45,147 bases of DNA. Origin: Granulicella sp. (GTDB taxonomy: Bacteria; Acidobacteriota; Terriglobia; Terriglobales; Acidobacteriaceae). The stretch lies in contig JANYLK010000076.1 in NCBI GenBank assembly GCA_025357875.1, positions 1-45,147 on the forward strand, given 5' to 3'. Positions 9,089-18,049 of this stretch are shown here, in pieces (within the stretch, counting starts at the first letter, position 1; every line of letters begins with the position of its first letter). The notes under the pieces were generated by a model that saw nothing but the letters and a program-made list of their open reading frames with translations, had not been told where the DNA came from and searched no databases. The position numbers and the translations under genes were made by a program.

Positions 9089-10137
9089 GAGTGCTCATTG
9101 TGCGGATCGGGGCGATGGGCGATGTGCTGCACGCAATGCCGGCCGTGTCGGCGCTGCGTCAGCGGCATCCGGACTGGTTCATCGGATGGGCGATTGAGCC
9201 GCGGTGGAGCGATCTGCTGCAAATTACGGGAGACCCGGAGGACCTGTCGCAGAACGTGGGACCAACGGCCCGAGGGATGGTGGATAGATGGTATAAGGTG
9301 ACCGCGGGTGAGTGGAAGCGCGAGCCGTTTTCGGGTGGCACACGGTCTGACATCTTCGCGCTGCGCAAGGTTCTGCGCGCCGATCAATTCGATGTCTGCG
9401 TGGATATGCAGGGGTCGGTGAAGTCCGCGGTGGTCGGCAAGATGGCTGGCGCTACCGTATTCGTGGGTGCCGCGGAGCCGAGGGAGCGGATTGCGCAGTG
9501 GATTTATAGGCAGCGGGTGGACGTGTCTTCGAGACATGTAGTGGAGCAGGGATGCGAGTTGTTGGGCGCCGCGGTGGGCGAGACGCTCCGGCCGGCGCGG
9601 GTGGCTCTGCCGATGAATGCCGAGGCCGAGCACTGGGCGCATGACGTGGTGGGACGTGAGCGGTTCTGCCTGATTTCGCCCGGCGGCGGTTGGGGTGCAA
9701 AAATGTGGCCGGCGGAGCGGTTTGGGCGGGTGGCCGCGGAGTTGGGGCGGGCTGGAGTGCGGACGGTAGTAAACGCTTCGCCTGCTGGCTCGCGTGAAGT
9801 CGACGAGGTGGTGGAGGCGAGCGTCGGGTTCGCGCGGGCAGTGCCATGTTCGATTGCCCAGTTGATTGCGTTGGTGCGACGGGCGGGGGTTGTGATTGCA
9901 GGAGACACCGGGCCGCTGCATCTGGCGGCGGCGCTGGAGAGGCCTGTAGTGGCGATCTTTGGACCAACCGACCCGGCGCGGAACGGACCTTATTGCATGC
10001 GTTCACAGGTGTTTCGCGACGCGGCGAGCGTGACCAGTTACAAACGGGGAGTGGAGATCGAGGCTGGGATGCTCGGCATCGGTGTCGATGAGGTGGTTGC
10101 CGCAGCGCTGGAGATGCTCGGACAGGTGCGAGGGTGA
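9085..10137 (+). CDS. GT9 heptosyltransferase (WaaC/WaaF type)
   Basis: A 350-aa glycosyltransferase of family 9, which adds L-glycero-D-manno-heptose from ADP-heptose to the LPS inner core. The N-terminus MRVLIVRIGAMGDVLHAMPA is the classic heptosyltransferase start. The C-terminal nucleotide-binding motif reads IAGDTGPLHLAAALERP followed by IFGPTDPARNGPY, close to heptosyltransferase I (WaaC). The central ISPGGGWGAKMWPAERF also fits. The ATG overlaps the lpxK stop by 4 nt (ATGA). Whether it acts first (WaaC) or second (WaaF) is not decidable here, although the direct neighbourhood of waaA suggests an early step. Confidence 0.9.
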   Translation: MRVLIVRIGAMGDVLHAMPAVSALRQRHPDWFIGWAIEPRWSDLLQITGDPEDLSQNVGPTARGMVDRWYKVTAGEWKREPFSGGTRSDIFALRKVLRADQFDVCVDMQGSVKSAVVGKMAGATVFVGAAEPRERIAQWIYRQRVDVSSRHVVEQGCELLGAAVGETLRPARVALPMNAEAEHWAHDVVGRERFCLISPGGGWGAKMWPAERFGRVAAELGRAGVRTVVNASPAGSREVDEVVEASVGFARAVPCSIAQLIALVRRAGVVIAGDTGPLHLAAALERPVVAIFGPTDPARNGPYCMRSQVFRDAASVTSYKRGVEIEAGMLGIGVDEVVAAALEMLGQVRG

Positions 10138-10175
10138 GAAGATTGTCCCTGCAGCATTGAGGCGGATAGGCAAAC

Positions 10176-10790
10176 GTGAGCGGGCGGACGGGTTGGCAGA
10201 AGATCGCGCGGCGGATACGGGTGCCGATGGGGTTTGTATTTGCGGCGGTGTTTCTCTGGCTGGCGCGGCCCAGCCTGCGAACCATGCTGGTCAGCCTGCT
10301 GTTGGTGGTTCCAGGGCTGTGGCTGCGTGGATACGCGTCGGGATATGTGAAGAAGAATGCGGAGTTGGCGACGTCTGGCCCGTATGCACACACGAGAAAT
10401 CCCCTGTATCTGGGGTCCATGCTGATTGCATTCGGTTTTGCAGCAGCGGCGGCAAGTTGGGTGATCCTGATAGCGCTCGCAGTTCTATTTGCGGCGATTT
10501 ACATACCAACCATCCTCGGCGAGGAGGCGTACCTGCGCGCACATTTCGGCAACTTCGACGCGTATGCCCGTGAGGTGCCCCGCTTGCTGCCGAGATTAAT
10601 GTCAGAGCGGACGGGCAGTGCGGCGGCTGAGCTTCAGCCGGGCGGCTTCTCCGGGGCGCTTTATCGCAAACACCGCGAGTACAATGCTCTTATGGGCGCT
10701 GGCGCTATTTATGCGGCGCTGGTCTTGAGGTTCATGATGGAACAGCACATGATTCTTACCGGTTTTAGCAAGCCGCCCTGGTGGCCCTGA
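10176..10790 (+). CDS. isoprenylcysteine/phospholipid methyltransferase-like membrane protein
   Basis: A 204-aa membrane protein with the ICMT/PEMT-type signature SGPYAHTRNPLYLGSMLI at about residues 67-84, followed by a second hydrophobic pair and EEAYLRAHFGNFDAYAREVPRLLP. That C-terminal EE..Y...FG..Y..Y pattern is typical of bacterial isoprenylcysteine carboxyl methyltransferase homologues. The bacterial members methylate unknown substrates, possibly lipids. The start is the GTG at 10176, 38 nt after the heptosyltransferase stop, so the gene probably belongs to the same operon. A further C-terminal helix (YNALMGAGAIYAALVLRF) is present. Confidence 0.8.
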   Translation: MSGRTGWQKIARRIRVPMGFVFAAVFLWLARPSLRTMLVSLLLVVPGLWLRGYASGYVKKNAELATSGPYAHTRNPLYLGSMLIAFGFAAAAASWVILIALAVLFAAIYIPTILGEEAYLRAHFGNFDAYAREVPRLLPRLMSERTGSAAAELQPGGFSGALYRKHREYNALMGAGAIYAALVLRFMMEQHMILTGFSKPPWWP

Positions 10791-10821
10791 ACCGCGCCAA
10801 CTCAACTGCCGGGGATTCCTT

Positions 10822-11649
10822 TTGTACATTGGTCTGCGCTGTATCCGCCGTTCATTTTCATTATTCTTCCTCTCGCTGGTTGCGAGCGGCGCGACGCGCA
10901 CGAACGCGCAGATTCTGGGACTGGGAAGCAAGCCAGCGGTGCCGGTCGCGATTCCAACGCTACAGCCGCCGATTGCGGGATACGCGTTCCCTGCGCGGCA
11001 GACGCTGACGTTCACTGTTGACTGGCGCGTTTTTACCGGGGGGACGGCGGTATTCCACCTGGAGCAGCAAGGCGATCAAATGAAGATTGCCGCCACGGCG
11101 GACACGATTGGCGCTGTGAATATGCTCTTTCCTGTTCTCGACCGGTTCCAGTCGACGATGGACACGAAGACAGGCTGTTCCGCGGGGTTTTCGAAACAGA
11201 CCCAGGAGGGCCGGCGGAAGATCACGAGCGACCTGACATTTGACTCGGTTGCGGGCAAGCAGATGCAGGTGGAGAAGAACCTGGTGAAAGGCACGCAGAA
11301 GACGCAAACGACATCGATCCCTGCGTGCGTTACTGACTCGCTGTCAGCGATCTTTTACACAGCGTCACAGAAGCTTGTAGTGGGGCAGGACGTGGGCTTT
11401 CCCCTGGGCGATGCAATGCGCACCGTAACAGTGACGATGAAGGTGGAAGCGAAGGAAGAGATTAAGACGCCGGCCGGGACTTTTCAGACCGTGCGCGTGC
11501 AGCCGACCGCCGATGAGGGGGTGGTGAAGAATCGCGGCAACATCTGGGTCTGGTATACCGATGATGCGCGTCACATGCCCGTGCAGATCCGAGCTCGGCT
11601 GTTTTGGGGTACGATTACGTTTCATTTGCAGAGCGCGGAAGCGAAGTAG
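10822..11649 (+). CDS. DUF3108-domain exported protein
   Basis: A 275-aa protein with a hydrophobic N-terminal segment (SFSLFFLSLVASGATRTNA, about residues 11-29), probably a signal peptide. The first start in the frame is the TTG at 10822, preceded by CGGGGA. The body matches DUF3108: FPARQTLTFTVDWRVFTGGTAVF near the N-terminus, a repeat of antiparallel strands, then TPAGTFQTVRVQP and NIWVWYTDDARHMPVQIRARLFWGTI at the C-terminus. DUF3108 proteins are predicted periplasmic beta proteins of unknown role, sometimes linked to outer-membrane or LPS genes. That fits the operon position, but the function is not known. Confidence 0.8.
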   Translation: MYIGLRCIRRSFSLFFLSLVASGATRTNAQILGLGSKPAVPVAIPTLQPPIAGYAFPARQTLTFTVDWRVFTGGTAVFHLEQQGDQMKIAATADTIGAVNMLFPVLDRFQSTMDTKTGCSAGFSKQTQEGRRKITSDLTFDSVAGKQMQVEKNLVKGTQKTQTTSIPACVTDSLSAIFYTASQKLVVGQDVGFPLGDAMRTVTVTMKVEAKEEIKTPAGTFQTVRVQPTADEGVVKNRGNIWVWYTDDARHMPVQIRARLFWGTITFHLQSAEAK

Positions 11650-11666
11650 TCAGATGGGGCCAAGCC

Positions 11667-11918
11667 ATGTTGTTTGAGGGAGATCCGGAACCTACTCCGC
11701 CGGAGGGAATGGTAACCGTGGGGCGCTTTGAGAATCCTCTAGAGGCTCAGATGGCCAAGGGGATGCTCGAGTCCGCCGGAGTCAATTGCTCGCTGGTGGG
11801 TGAGAACGTCAATAGCCTGCTGCAGGCGGCATTCCTAGTGCGGCTGCAAGTGGGTGTGGAGGATGAACTTGCAGCGCGAGAGATGCTTGCGGAGCCTGCC
11901 GGCGACGACGACAATTAG
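11667..11918 (+). CDS. DUF2007-domain small protein
   Basis: An 83-aa acidic protein. The core MVTVGRFENPLEAQMAKGML followed by ESAGVNCSLVGENVNSLLQA is typical of the DUF2007 (putative prokaryotic signal-transducing) domain, a ferredoxin-like fold of unknown ligand. The start at the ATG of MLFEGDPEPT is preferred to an upstream in-frame ATG that lies inside the DUF3108 gene. It follows that gene by 17 nt and is likely its operon partner. Confidence 0.72.
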   Translation: MLFEGDPEPTPPEGMVTVGRFENPLEAQMAKGMLESAGVNCSLVGENVNSLLQAAFLVRLQVGVEDELAAREMLAEPAGDDDN

Positions 11919-12240
11919 GAGGATGGCGGGGAAGCTTGAACTGCTCAACGCCGGTGCGGAATCGACGGGTACTGAATATACTCAGGAAGGTGATTGGGAG
12001 CGGAGTTGAATTGCGCTCATGGTTGCATGTAACTTTATGAAGTTGTTGATGGAGGAACTAATTGGTAATGGTTGCGGGGAGGAAGTAGGGGAGGCGGACG
12101 GAGCCTGTGTGATCGCCGATACTGCCAAACGACTGCCCTGCCGCGTCCAATAGGTTGAATCCTCTTCTCACTCAGGAAGAGATAGTTTTGACAGATTTAC
12201 GCGCATCGATTTAAGTGCGATAGAGTTTTGGGGGAAAGCG
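11919..12240 (+). promoter_or_regulatory. 322-bp gap; candidate sigma70-type promoter at 12188-12216
   Basis: A perfect TTGACA lies at 12188-12193 and a weak TTAAGT at 12211-12216, separated by 17 bp and followed by GGGGGA before the ATG at 12241. That layout suits the downstream TPR-protein gene. The rest of the gap (11919-12180) shows no ORF, RNA or repeat that I can recognise. Confidence 0.4.
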
Positions 12241-13413
12241 ATGAAGATTTTTGGGACTAAGATGGCCGGCGTGTTGGCGGCAGGGATTTTGGGGTTCGTA
12301 GCGTTGGCGCAACCAGCGCGGATGATGGCCCAAGGTACGGCCACGATCCATGGGCATGTGCAAAATCCCGCAGGCCAAGCGGTCACCAGTGGCGAGATTC
12401 GATTGACGACCGATCGGAATCCGACCTCCACTAGTGCGAAGTTTGACTACACGTTCCCGCTCGATGCCAGCGGTAACTACAAGGGCACGGACATCAAGCC
12501 GGGCACTTATCTTGCGATTGCCTATCAGGGAGGAAACCACGTCGACTTTATGCCAGCGTCGCTTTCTGCAGGGGAAGATAAGGCCGTTGACTTCGATATG
12601 ACTCGCAAGGAGTATATCGACAAGATGAGTCCGGCGGACCGTGAGGCGGTGGCCGAATTCAAGAAGAAGAACGCGGAGACATCGCAGGCAAACTCCAAGA
12701 TTGAGAATCTGAATGGGCTTCTAAAGTCAGCTCGCGCAGCCACGTCATCTGGCAACTTCGACGTGGCGGTTAAGGCGATGACGGATGCGACGACGGCTAA
12801 GCCGGATGAGGCGATCTTATGGGACACGCTGGCTGACGCCCAACTAGGCCAGGCAAATGCCGCAGCAAAGGCAGCCCACGATGCAAAGACCACGGATGCC
12901 ACGGTCGCGGATAAATATGCGGCCGCCGAGGCTTCTTACCAGAAGGCGATTACGCTGAACGCAGCGCTGGCGAAGCCGAGCCCGGATCTTGCCGCAGCGG
13001 CCAATAACCAGTTGGGGCAAGCCTTCGGCAAAACTGGCAAGACGAAAGAAGCAGGAGAGGCATACGACGCGGCTGCAAAGGCAGATCCTGCCAAGGCAGC
13101 CACCTACTACTACAACGAGGCGGCGACCCTGCTCAACGCAAACGACGCCGCCGGCGCGGCCGCGGCCGCCAACAAAGCAATTGCGGCTGACCCAGCTAAG
13201 GCAGATGCCTATTTTATAAAGGCCGAAGGGCTGGCCCCGAGTATCACGCAAAGTGCCGACGGAAAGAAATTTATTGCGCCGCCAGGCCTCGTCGATGCTT
13301 GCAACACCTATCTTGATCTTGCCCCGACAGGTGCGCACGCACAGGATATGAAGGACCTTCTAGCTGGCCTCGGCGAGACGATCAAGTCGACGTATAAGGC
13401 TCCGAAGAAGTAG
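12241..13413 (+). CDS. secreted protein with carboxypeptidase-regulatory-like domain and TPR repeats
   Basis: A 390-aa protein. Residues 1-31 (KMAGVLAAGILGFVALAQPA then RMMAQG) look like a signal peptide. Residues 33-120 form a beta sandwich resembling carboxypeptidase-regulatory or CNA-B-type domains (TATIHGHVQNPAGQAVTSGE, later IKPGTYLAIAYQGG). The remainder is alanine-rich and helical, with several TPR-like units (FDVAVKAMTDATTAKPDEA, KTKEAGEAYDAAAKADPAKA, AAAANKAIAADPAKADAYF). Such proteins are common in the Acidobacteriota periplasm; the partner is unknown. The ATG has GGGGGAAAGCG upstream. The gene stands alone between a candidate promoter and a strong terminator. Confidence 0.8.
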   Translation: MKIFGTKMAGVLAAGILGFVALAQPARMMAQGTATIHGHVQNPAGQAVTSGEIRLTTDRNPTSTSAKFDYTFPLDASGNYKGTDIKPGTYLAIAYQGGNHVDFMPASLSAGEDKAVDFDMTRKEYIDKMSPADREAVAEFKKKNAETSQANSKIENLNGLLKSARAATSSGNFDVAVKAMTDATTAKPDEAILWDTLADAQLGQANAAAKAAHDAKTTDATVADKYAAAEASYQKAITLNAALAKPSPDLAAAANNQLGQAFGKTGKTKEAGEAYDAAAKADPAKAATYYYNEAATLLNANDAAGAAAAANKAIAADPAKADAYFIKAEGLAPSITQSADGKKFIAPPGLVDACNTYLDLAPTGAHAQDMKDLLAGLGETIKSTYKAPKK

Positions 13414-13440
13414 GAGTCTGCACGCGAAAGAAGTGAAATT

Positions 13441-13472
13441 GGCCCTCGGCGGAATGCGCCTAGGGCCTTTTT
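13441..13472 (+). terminator. Rho-independent terminator of the TPR-protein gene
   Basis: GGCCCT pairs with AGGGCC, and an inner GGCG pairs with CGCC, giving an almost continuous hairpin at 13441-13467. Five T residues follow directly. It lies 28 nt after the stop of the TPR-protein gene. Confidence 0.85.
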
Positions 13473-13515
13473 CTTGCTACGTTTAGGCGTTGACGTTAGT
13501 GGCCGAGGAGGCAGA

Positions 13516-14772
13516 ATGAGCGATGCACCTTCTGATGCGCGAATATTGGGATTTGTTGAGGCACTCGCAGTCGTCATGGGTCACGCGACGCGGATAGGTC
13601 TCCCTGAGACGGAGAATTTCGTCCTGCTCGCATCTGCGGGACGTGTGCTTGCGGAGAATGTGATGGCTGATCGCGATCAGCCGCCGTTCGACCGGTCGAC
13701 GCGAGATGGCTTCGCAGTGCAGGCTGCTGGGTGGTCTGCCGGCCAGAAGCTACGCGTTGTGGGACAGGTGCGAGCGGGTGAGGTCTGGGCTCTCGGTGCG
13801 GTGGAAGCCGGATGTGCAGTCGAAATAATGACCGGTGCCGCAGTACCGCAAGGTGCGGATGCCGTGGCAATGATCGAGCATGTGGAGCAGGGTGGGAGTG
13901 AGGTGTGGGCAAAGTTTGGGCGTAGCCTACGCGCGGGGGAGAATGTTATTCCTGGAGGCAGCGAGGCGCATCGGGGAGAAACTCTGCTTACGGTGGGAAC
14001 AACCATCGGGGCGGCGGAGGTCGCCGTGGCGGCAGCGTGCGGTAGAGCGGATTTGGCCGTGTACAGGCAGCCGGTGGTGGCGATAGTAGCGACCGGGGAT
14101 GAGCTTGTGGAGTTGGATCAGACGCCCGAGGTTCATCAGATTCGTAACTCAAATAGTTACGCGCTGGCGGCAATGGTGGAGGCAGCCGGTGGGCAAGCCG
14201 CTCGGCTGGCGATTGCGCGGGATACGCTGACGGATTTGCGGGAGAAAATTTCCGAAGGACGTAAGAGCGATCTTCTGCTGCTGTCAGGCGGAGTTTCGGC
14301 AGGGAAGTATGACCTCGTGGAGCAGGTGCTAGCAGAGTTTGGCGCGGAGTTTTTCTTCACCGGCGTTAGGATGCAGCCCGGAAAGCCGGTGGTGTTTGGA
14401 CGGATTCCGAGAGACAAGTCTACGCACGAGCGCGGCTGGACGTACTTCTTTGGGCTGCCGGGCAATCCAGTTTCAACGCAGGTGACGTTCCATTGTTTTG
14501 TGGAACCGATGCTACGGGGGTTGTGTGGAGCAGAGATCGCGTCGCCGAAGTTTGTGCAGGCTACGCTGGCCGAGGACGTGAAGGGCAAGGCTGGATTGAC
14601 ACGTCTCCTACCATCCCTCTTCCGCCATGAACTGGAGCGGCCCGAGGTGCGGCTTGTGGGTTGGCAGGGATCGGGCGATCTGGGTGCAAACGCCCGTGCG
14701 AACTGCTATGCGGTGCTACCGGATGGCTGCGATTTGCAGGCCGGTGATGTGATTACGGTGCTGCTGCGGTAG
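13516..14772 (+). CDS. moeA: molybdopterin molybdenumtransferase MoeA
   Basis: MoeA inserts molybdate into adenylylated molybdopterin during molybdenum cofactor synthesis. The protein is 418 aa from the ATG at 13516, which follows a GAGGAGG ribosome site; an earlier in-frame start adds only 14 residues. Diagnostic stretches are DQPPFDRSTRDGFAVQA (residue 54 onward), MTGAAVPQGADAVAMIE, VATGDELVE, RNSNSYALAAMVEAAGG, LLSGGVSAGKYDLV and GLPGNPVSTQVTF. All domains are present and in order. It forms a cluster with moaC, separated only by a small membrane protein. Confidence 0.95.
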   Translation: MSDAPSDARILGFVEALAVVMGHATRIGLPETENFVLLASAGRVLAENVMADRDQPPFDRSTRDGFAVQAAGWSAGQKLRVVGQVRAGEVWALGAVEAGCAVEIMTGAAVPQGADAVAMIEHVEQGGSEVWAKFGRSLRAGENVIPGGSEAHRGETLLTVGTTIGAAEVAVAAACGRADLAVYRQPVVAIVATGDELVELDQTPEVHQIRNSNSYALAAMVEAAGGQAARLAIARDTLTDLREKISEGRKSDLLLLSGGVSAGKYDLVEQVLAEFGAEFFFTGVRMQPGKPVVFGRIPRDKSTHERGWTYFFGLPGNPVSTQVTFHCFVEPMLRGLCGAEIASPKFVQATLAEDVKGKAGLTRLLPSLFRHELERPEVRLVGWQGSGDLGANARANCYAVLPDGCDLQAGDVITVLLR

Positions 14773-14792
14773 GGTAGGGGGTGCAGAGAAGA

Positions 14793-15008
14793 ATGGTGAA
14801 TCGACGCGAGACCGCATTTTTGTTGATCGGTCTATGGTGCGGCCTTATGTTGTCCGCGGCTGCAATCGTAGAAATTATGTTTTTTTGGCTTCATCACATG
14901 TTTATTCTTGGCTTCAATGGGAGCGGTTGTTCAGTGTTGCTCGCGACCCCGTTGCTCTTGGTCATGGCCGGTTTCGTTCTCCTTTATAGGGATAGGAAGA
15001 AGGCATGA
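14793..15008 (+). CDS. small membrane protein between moeA and moaC
   Basis: A protein of about 71 aa with two hydrophobic segments ([20 protein letters not shown] and [18 protein letters not shown]) and a basic tail, YRDRKKA. The start is uncertain: the ATG at 14793 follows AGAGAAG, while a GTG at 14781 would add four residues. Its stop overlaps the moaC ATG (ATGA), so it is translated in the molybdopterin operon. I do not recognise a family; a link to molybdenum metabolism is only suggested by position. Confidence 0.6.
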   Translation: MVNRRETAFLLIGLWCGLMLSAAAIVEIMFFWLHHMFILGFNGSGCSVLLATPLLLVMAGFVLLYRDRKKA

Positions 15009-15478
15009 GCAAAGCAGAAAAGTTGTCACACTACGATGATGCGGGACAGGCGCACATGGTCGACGTGAGCGACAAGGCGGCGACGCGGAGAGAAGCTGTG
15101 GCCGAGGCCTTTGTCGAGTTGTCCGACGCGGTGCTTGCCGCGCTTCCGAATAATCCCAAGGGCAATCCGCTGGAGGTGGCGCGGTTCGCGGGGATTCAAG
15201 CAGCGAAGCAGACGGCCACGCTGATTCCGATGTGCCATCCGCTGGCGCTCACCTTTGTGGACGTGGAGGCGACGGTAATTGCGGGTGGTGTGCGCATCCG
15301 GGCGACTGCGGCGACCTCGGCTGGCACGGGCGTAGAGATGGAGGCGATGGTGGCGGCCTCGATCGCGGCGCTGACCGTGTACGACATGACCAAGGCGCTC
15401 GACAAAGGGATACGCATTCGCGAGGTTGCGTTGTTGAGCAAGAGTGGCGGCAAGAGCGGCGATTACAAGCGCGGCTAG
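15005..15478 (+). CDS. moaC: cyclic pyranopterin monophosphate synthase MoaC
   Basis: MoaC, with MoaA, converts GTP into cyclic pyranopterin monophosphate, the first step of molybdopterin synthesis. The 157-aa protein has the family landmarks [35 protein letters not shown] with the conserved His, [18 protein letters not shown], and the C-terminal [14 protein letters not shown] with the lysines of the active site. It overlaps the small membrane protein upstream by ATGA. Its stop codon shares the CTAG palindrome with the stop of recG on the other strand. Confidence 0.96.
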   Translation: MSKAEKLSHYDDAGQAHMVDVSDKAATRREAVAEAFVELSDAVLAALPNNPKGNPLEVARFAGIQAAKQTATLIPMCHPLALTFVDVEATVIAGGVRIRATAATSAGTGVEMEAMVAASIAALTVYDMTKALDKGIRIREVALLSKSGGKSGDYKRG

Positions 15479-17910
15479 GCTTCTACTAACCCGTAGCGTC
15501 GCTGCCACTGTTGTTTCAGGCGGTCCCAGACCGCGTTGATTTCGGCAGGTGGGATCGCAGGATCGGGCTTGGCAGCAAAGCGTTCGGCCTCAACTTTGGC
15601 GAGCTCAAGTAGCGCACGATCGCGCAGGAGATTGGCAACGCGGAACTCCGGAAGGCCAGTTTGACGCGTCCCAAAGAACTCCCCTGGCCCGCGCTGTTGC
15701 AGGTCGAGCTCGGCCAGCTCGAACCCGTTCTGTGTTGCGACGAGAGCATTGAGGCGCGCGTCGGCTTGCTCGGTAATCTTCGCGCCAGTCATCAGGATGC
15801 AGTAGCTCTTCGCCGCTCCACGCCCTACGCGCCCGCGGAGTTGGTGTATCTGCGCGAGACCGAAGCGCTCGGCGTGATCGATCACCATCACGCTGGCGTT
15901 GGCGACGTCGACGCCGACTTCGATCACCGTGGTAGCGACCAGAACGTCGATCTCACCGCGCTTGAAACGCGCCATTGTGACTTCTTTATCGTCGGCGCTG
16001 AGGCGGCCGTGCAGCAGACCGAGGCGCACGTCATGCAGCGCGCCGTTGCGGAGTTCGTCGTACATCTCAGTCGCCGAGCGCAGCTTGGTCTTGGCGGCGA
16101 ATAGTTTTTCCGGCTTGCTTGCTTTGCGCTTCGCGGCGGTCCCGGTAGCCTTCTTGCCGGTGGATTCGGTGGCTTGCTCTTCGATCACGTCTCGCGCAAA
16201 ATCCAACTCGGGCTGATCGTCTTTCGATCCTTCAATCACCGGATAGACGAGGTATGCCTGGCGGCCTTGTGTAACTTGTTTGCGCACAAACTCCCAGACC
16301 TCGGCGGCGCGTTCATCGGTCGTGCGGCGAGTCACAATGGGCGTGCGGCCAGGGGGCATTTCGTCAATAACGCTAACGTCGAGATCGCCGTAGAGGGTAA
16401 GGGCAAGCGTACGCGGGATGGGCGTCGCGGTCATGGCGAGCACGTCGGGGTCGGTGACCTTACCATCCGCGCCGGGCTTGCGCATCAGTTTGAATCGCTG
16501 CTGCACGCCGAAGCGGTGCTGCTCGTCGACGATGACCAGGCCGAGGTTCGCGAAGTCGGCCTTATCTTCCTGCAACGCATGCGTGCCGATAATGAACTGC
16601 GCGTCGCCACGCATGATGCGGCCTTGTGTCTGGCGCTTGGTCGCGGGATCGAGCGAGCCGGTAAGCAGCACGACCTTGTACGGGCGGCCAGTGCTCGGCG
16701 AGATGGCGTCGGCGAGCAGCTTGCGTGCGGAGAGATAGTGCTGCGTAGCGAGGATCTCAGTGGGCGCCATCAGCGCGGCTTGGGTACCGTTTTCGATGGC
16801 CACAAGCGCCGCTTGCATGGCCACGATGGTCTTGCCCGAGCCAACATCTCCCTGCAGCAGTCGGCGCATGGGCTGCGGCTTGCGCATGTCGGAGACGATC
16901 TCACCGAGCACGCGTTTCTGCGCCGCGGTGGGATGGAAGGGAAGCACTTGCTTCAGTGCCTCTCGGACGGCTGGGCCGGTGCTGAAGGCGGTGCCGACGC
17001 GCTCGCGCATGCGGCGTCGCTTCAATTCAAGACCGAGTTCGAGATAGAAGAGTTCCTCGAAGATGAGGCGCTTGTGCGCGGGTGTGGTTGCGGACATCAG
17101 TTCCACCATCGGTGTGCCCGCTTCAGGGAAATGTATCGCTTTCAACGCCTCCATCCGAGACGGCAGGCGAAGGCGTTTCAGCATAGCGGCGGGCAGCGTC
17201 TCCATCCAACTCCACGGGCTGTCATTCTGAGCGGAGCGAAGAATCACCGTATTTCGTCTTTGTCCAGGACCGTCCGCGACGCCGTGTTCAAACTGCCCCG
17301 ACTCCACCAACTCCTCGAACACGCTCCACACCACGCGGCGCATCCATTTCGAAGTTAGCTTGGCGCCCCACGGCGTAGTCCCGCCGAGGCTCTCGTATAC
17401 GGGCACGATGCGCCCCATCTCGAGCATCGCAAACTCAGCGTCCGCGCCGGTCGCTCCAGGCTCGGGAAGTATTTCGAACTGCGGCTGAATCATCTTGAAC
17501 CGGCCGGACGATGCGCCCAACGTTCCACCGGCTACGGCGGCCATCGCAGAACGCGACGGTTCGAGCTTGCCGTAGAGCGCAACCATCTGGCCAAGCTTAA
17601 AGCGGTCTTTGAGATACGTTCCGTGGAACCACATGCACTTCACGGTTCCGAGGCCCTGTCCTAGCGTCATCTCGAAGATTGGCCCAGAGCGCGTACGCAA
17701 CAGCACTGTGCCGCGCACCTCGCCGATCACCGACGCCATCGTGCCCGCGACCAGTTCAGCCATCGGCCGTGGGTTCAGGCGATCCTCATAACGGAAAGGC
17801 AGATGATACAGCAGGTCTTCGACCGTCTCGACACCGCGTTTGGCGAGGCCTTCAGCGACACGCTCGCCAACCCGCTTCACAAACTTCACCGGCGTAGACA
17901 GTTCCAGCAC
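15475..17910 (-). CDS. recG: ATP-dependent DNA helicase RecG
   Basis: RecG remodels stalled replication forks and branch-migrates Holliday junctions. From the GTG at 17910 it is 811 aa, beginning with the wedge domain ([30 protein letters not shown]). The OB fold, the helicase Walker [15 protein letters not shown] (about residue 355) and the DEQH box [14 protein letters not shown] follow, then [15 protein letters not shown] and [14 protein letters not shown], and [12 protein letters not shown]. An upstream extension is rejected because it enters the MFS gene. Two insertions stand out: a dispersed-repeat-encoded [10 protein letters not shown] at about residues 222-231, and a Lys/Ala-rich linker ([17 protein letters not shown]) between helicase subdomains. 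It is convergent with moaC, with a 4-bp overlap. Confidence 0.95.
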   Translation of the reverse strand: MLELSTPVKFVKRVGERVAEGLAKRGVETVEDLLYHLPFRYEDRLNPRPMAELVAGTMASVIGEVRGTVLLRTRSGPIFEMTLGQGLGTVKCMWFHGTYLKDRFKLGQMVALYGKLEPSRSAMAAVAGGTLGASSGRFKMIQPQFEILPEPGATGADAEFAMLEMGRIVPVYESLGGTTPWGAKLTSKWMRRVVWSVFEELVESGQFEHGVADGPGQRRNTVILRSAQNDSPWSWMETLPAAMLKRLRLPSRMEALKAIHFPEAGTPMVELMSATTPAHKRLIFEELFYLELGLELKRRRMRERVGTAFSTGPAVREALKQVLPFHPTAAQKRVLGEIVSDMRKPQPMRRLLQGDVGSGKTIVAMQAALVAIENGTQAALMAPTEILATQHYLSARKLLADAISPSTGRPYKVVLLTGSLDPATKRQTQGRIMRGDAQFIIGTHALQEDKADFANLGLVIVDEQHRFGVQQRFKLMRKPGADGKVTDPDVLAMTATPIPRTLALTLYGDLDVSVIDEMPPGRTPIVTRRTTDERAAEVWEFVRKQVTQGRQAYLVYPVIEGSKDDQPELDFARDVIEEQATESTGKKATGTAAKRKASKPEKLFAAKTKLRSATEMYDELRNGALHDVRLGLLHGRLSADDKEVTMARFKRGEIDVLVATTVIEVGVDVANASVMVIDHAERFGLAQIHQLRGRVGRGAAKSYCILMTGAKITEQADARLNALVATQNGFELAELDLQQRGPGEFFGTRQTGLPEFRVANLLRDRALLELAKVEAERFAAKPDPAIPPAEINAVWDRLKQQWQRRYGLVEA
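17221..17244 (+). repeat. dispersed GTCATTC repeat inside recG
   Basis: The plus strand reads GTCATTCTGAGCG then GAGCGAAGAAT, antisense to recG. It differs from the holA copy (32982-33005) at two of 24 positions. In recG it is translated as ILRSAQND without breaking the frame. Confidence 0.75.
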
Positions 17911-18049
17911 ACCCTCGATGCTACCAACATCGTAAGGTGTAAGTGGGTTGCAGCCAGACTCTTGCGTATGACATTTCGCTTTCTCTAAGCGGGTCCATCG
18001 AACTGATACACTCTCCGTGTCGCAACGCTCTTGCTCCGGAGGCCCCTGA

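Noticed and set aside
9046-9921. 291-aa open frame on the minus strand
   Set aside because: Antisense to the heptosyltransferase and of low-complexity composition; no domain seen.
16174-17358. 394-aa open frame on the plus strand
   Set aside because: It is antisense to recG, whose motifs are unmistakable. Its composition is typical of a high-GC shadow frame, with no recognisable domain.
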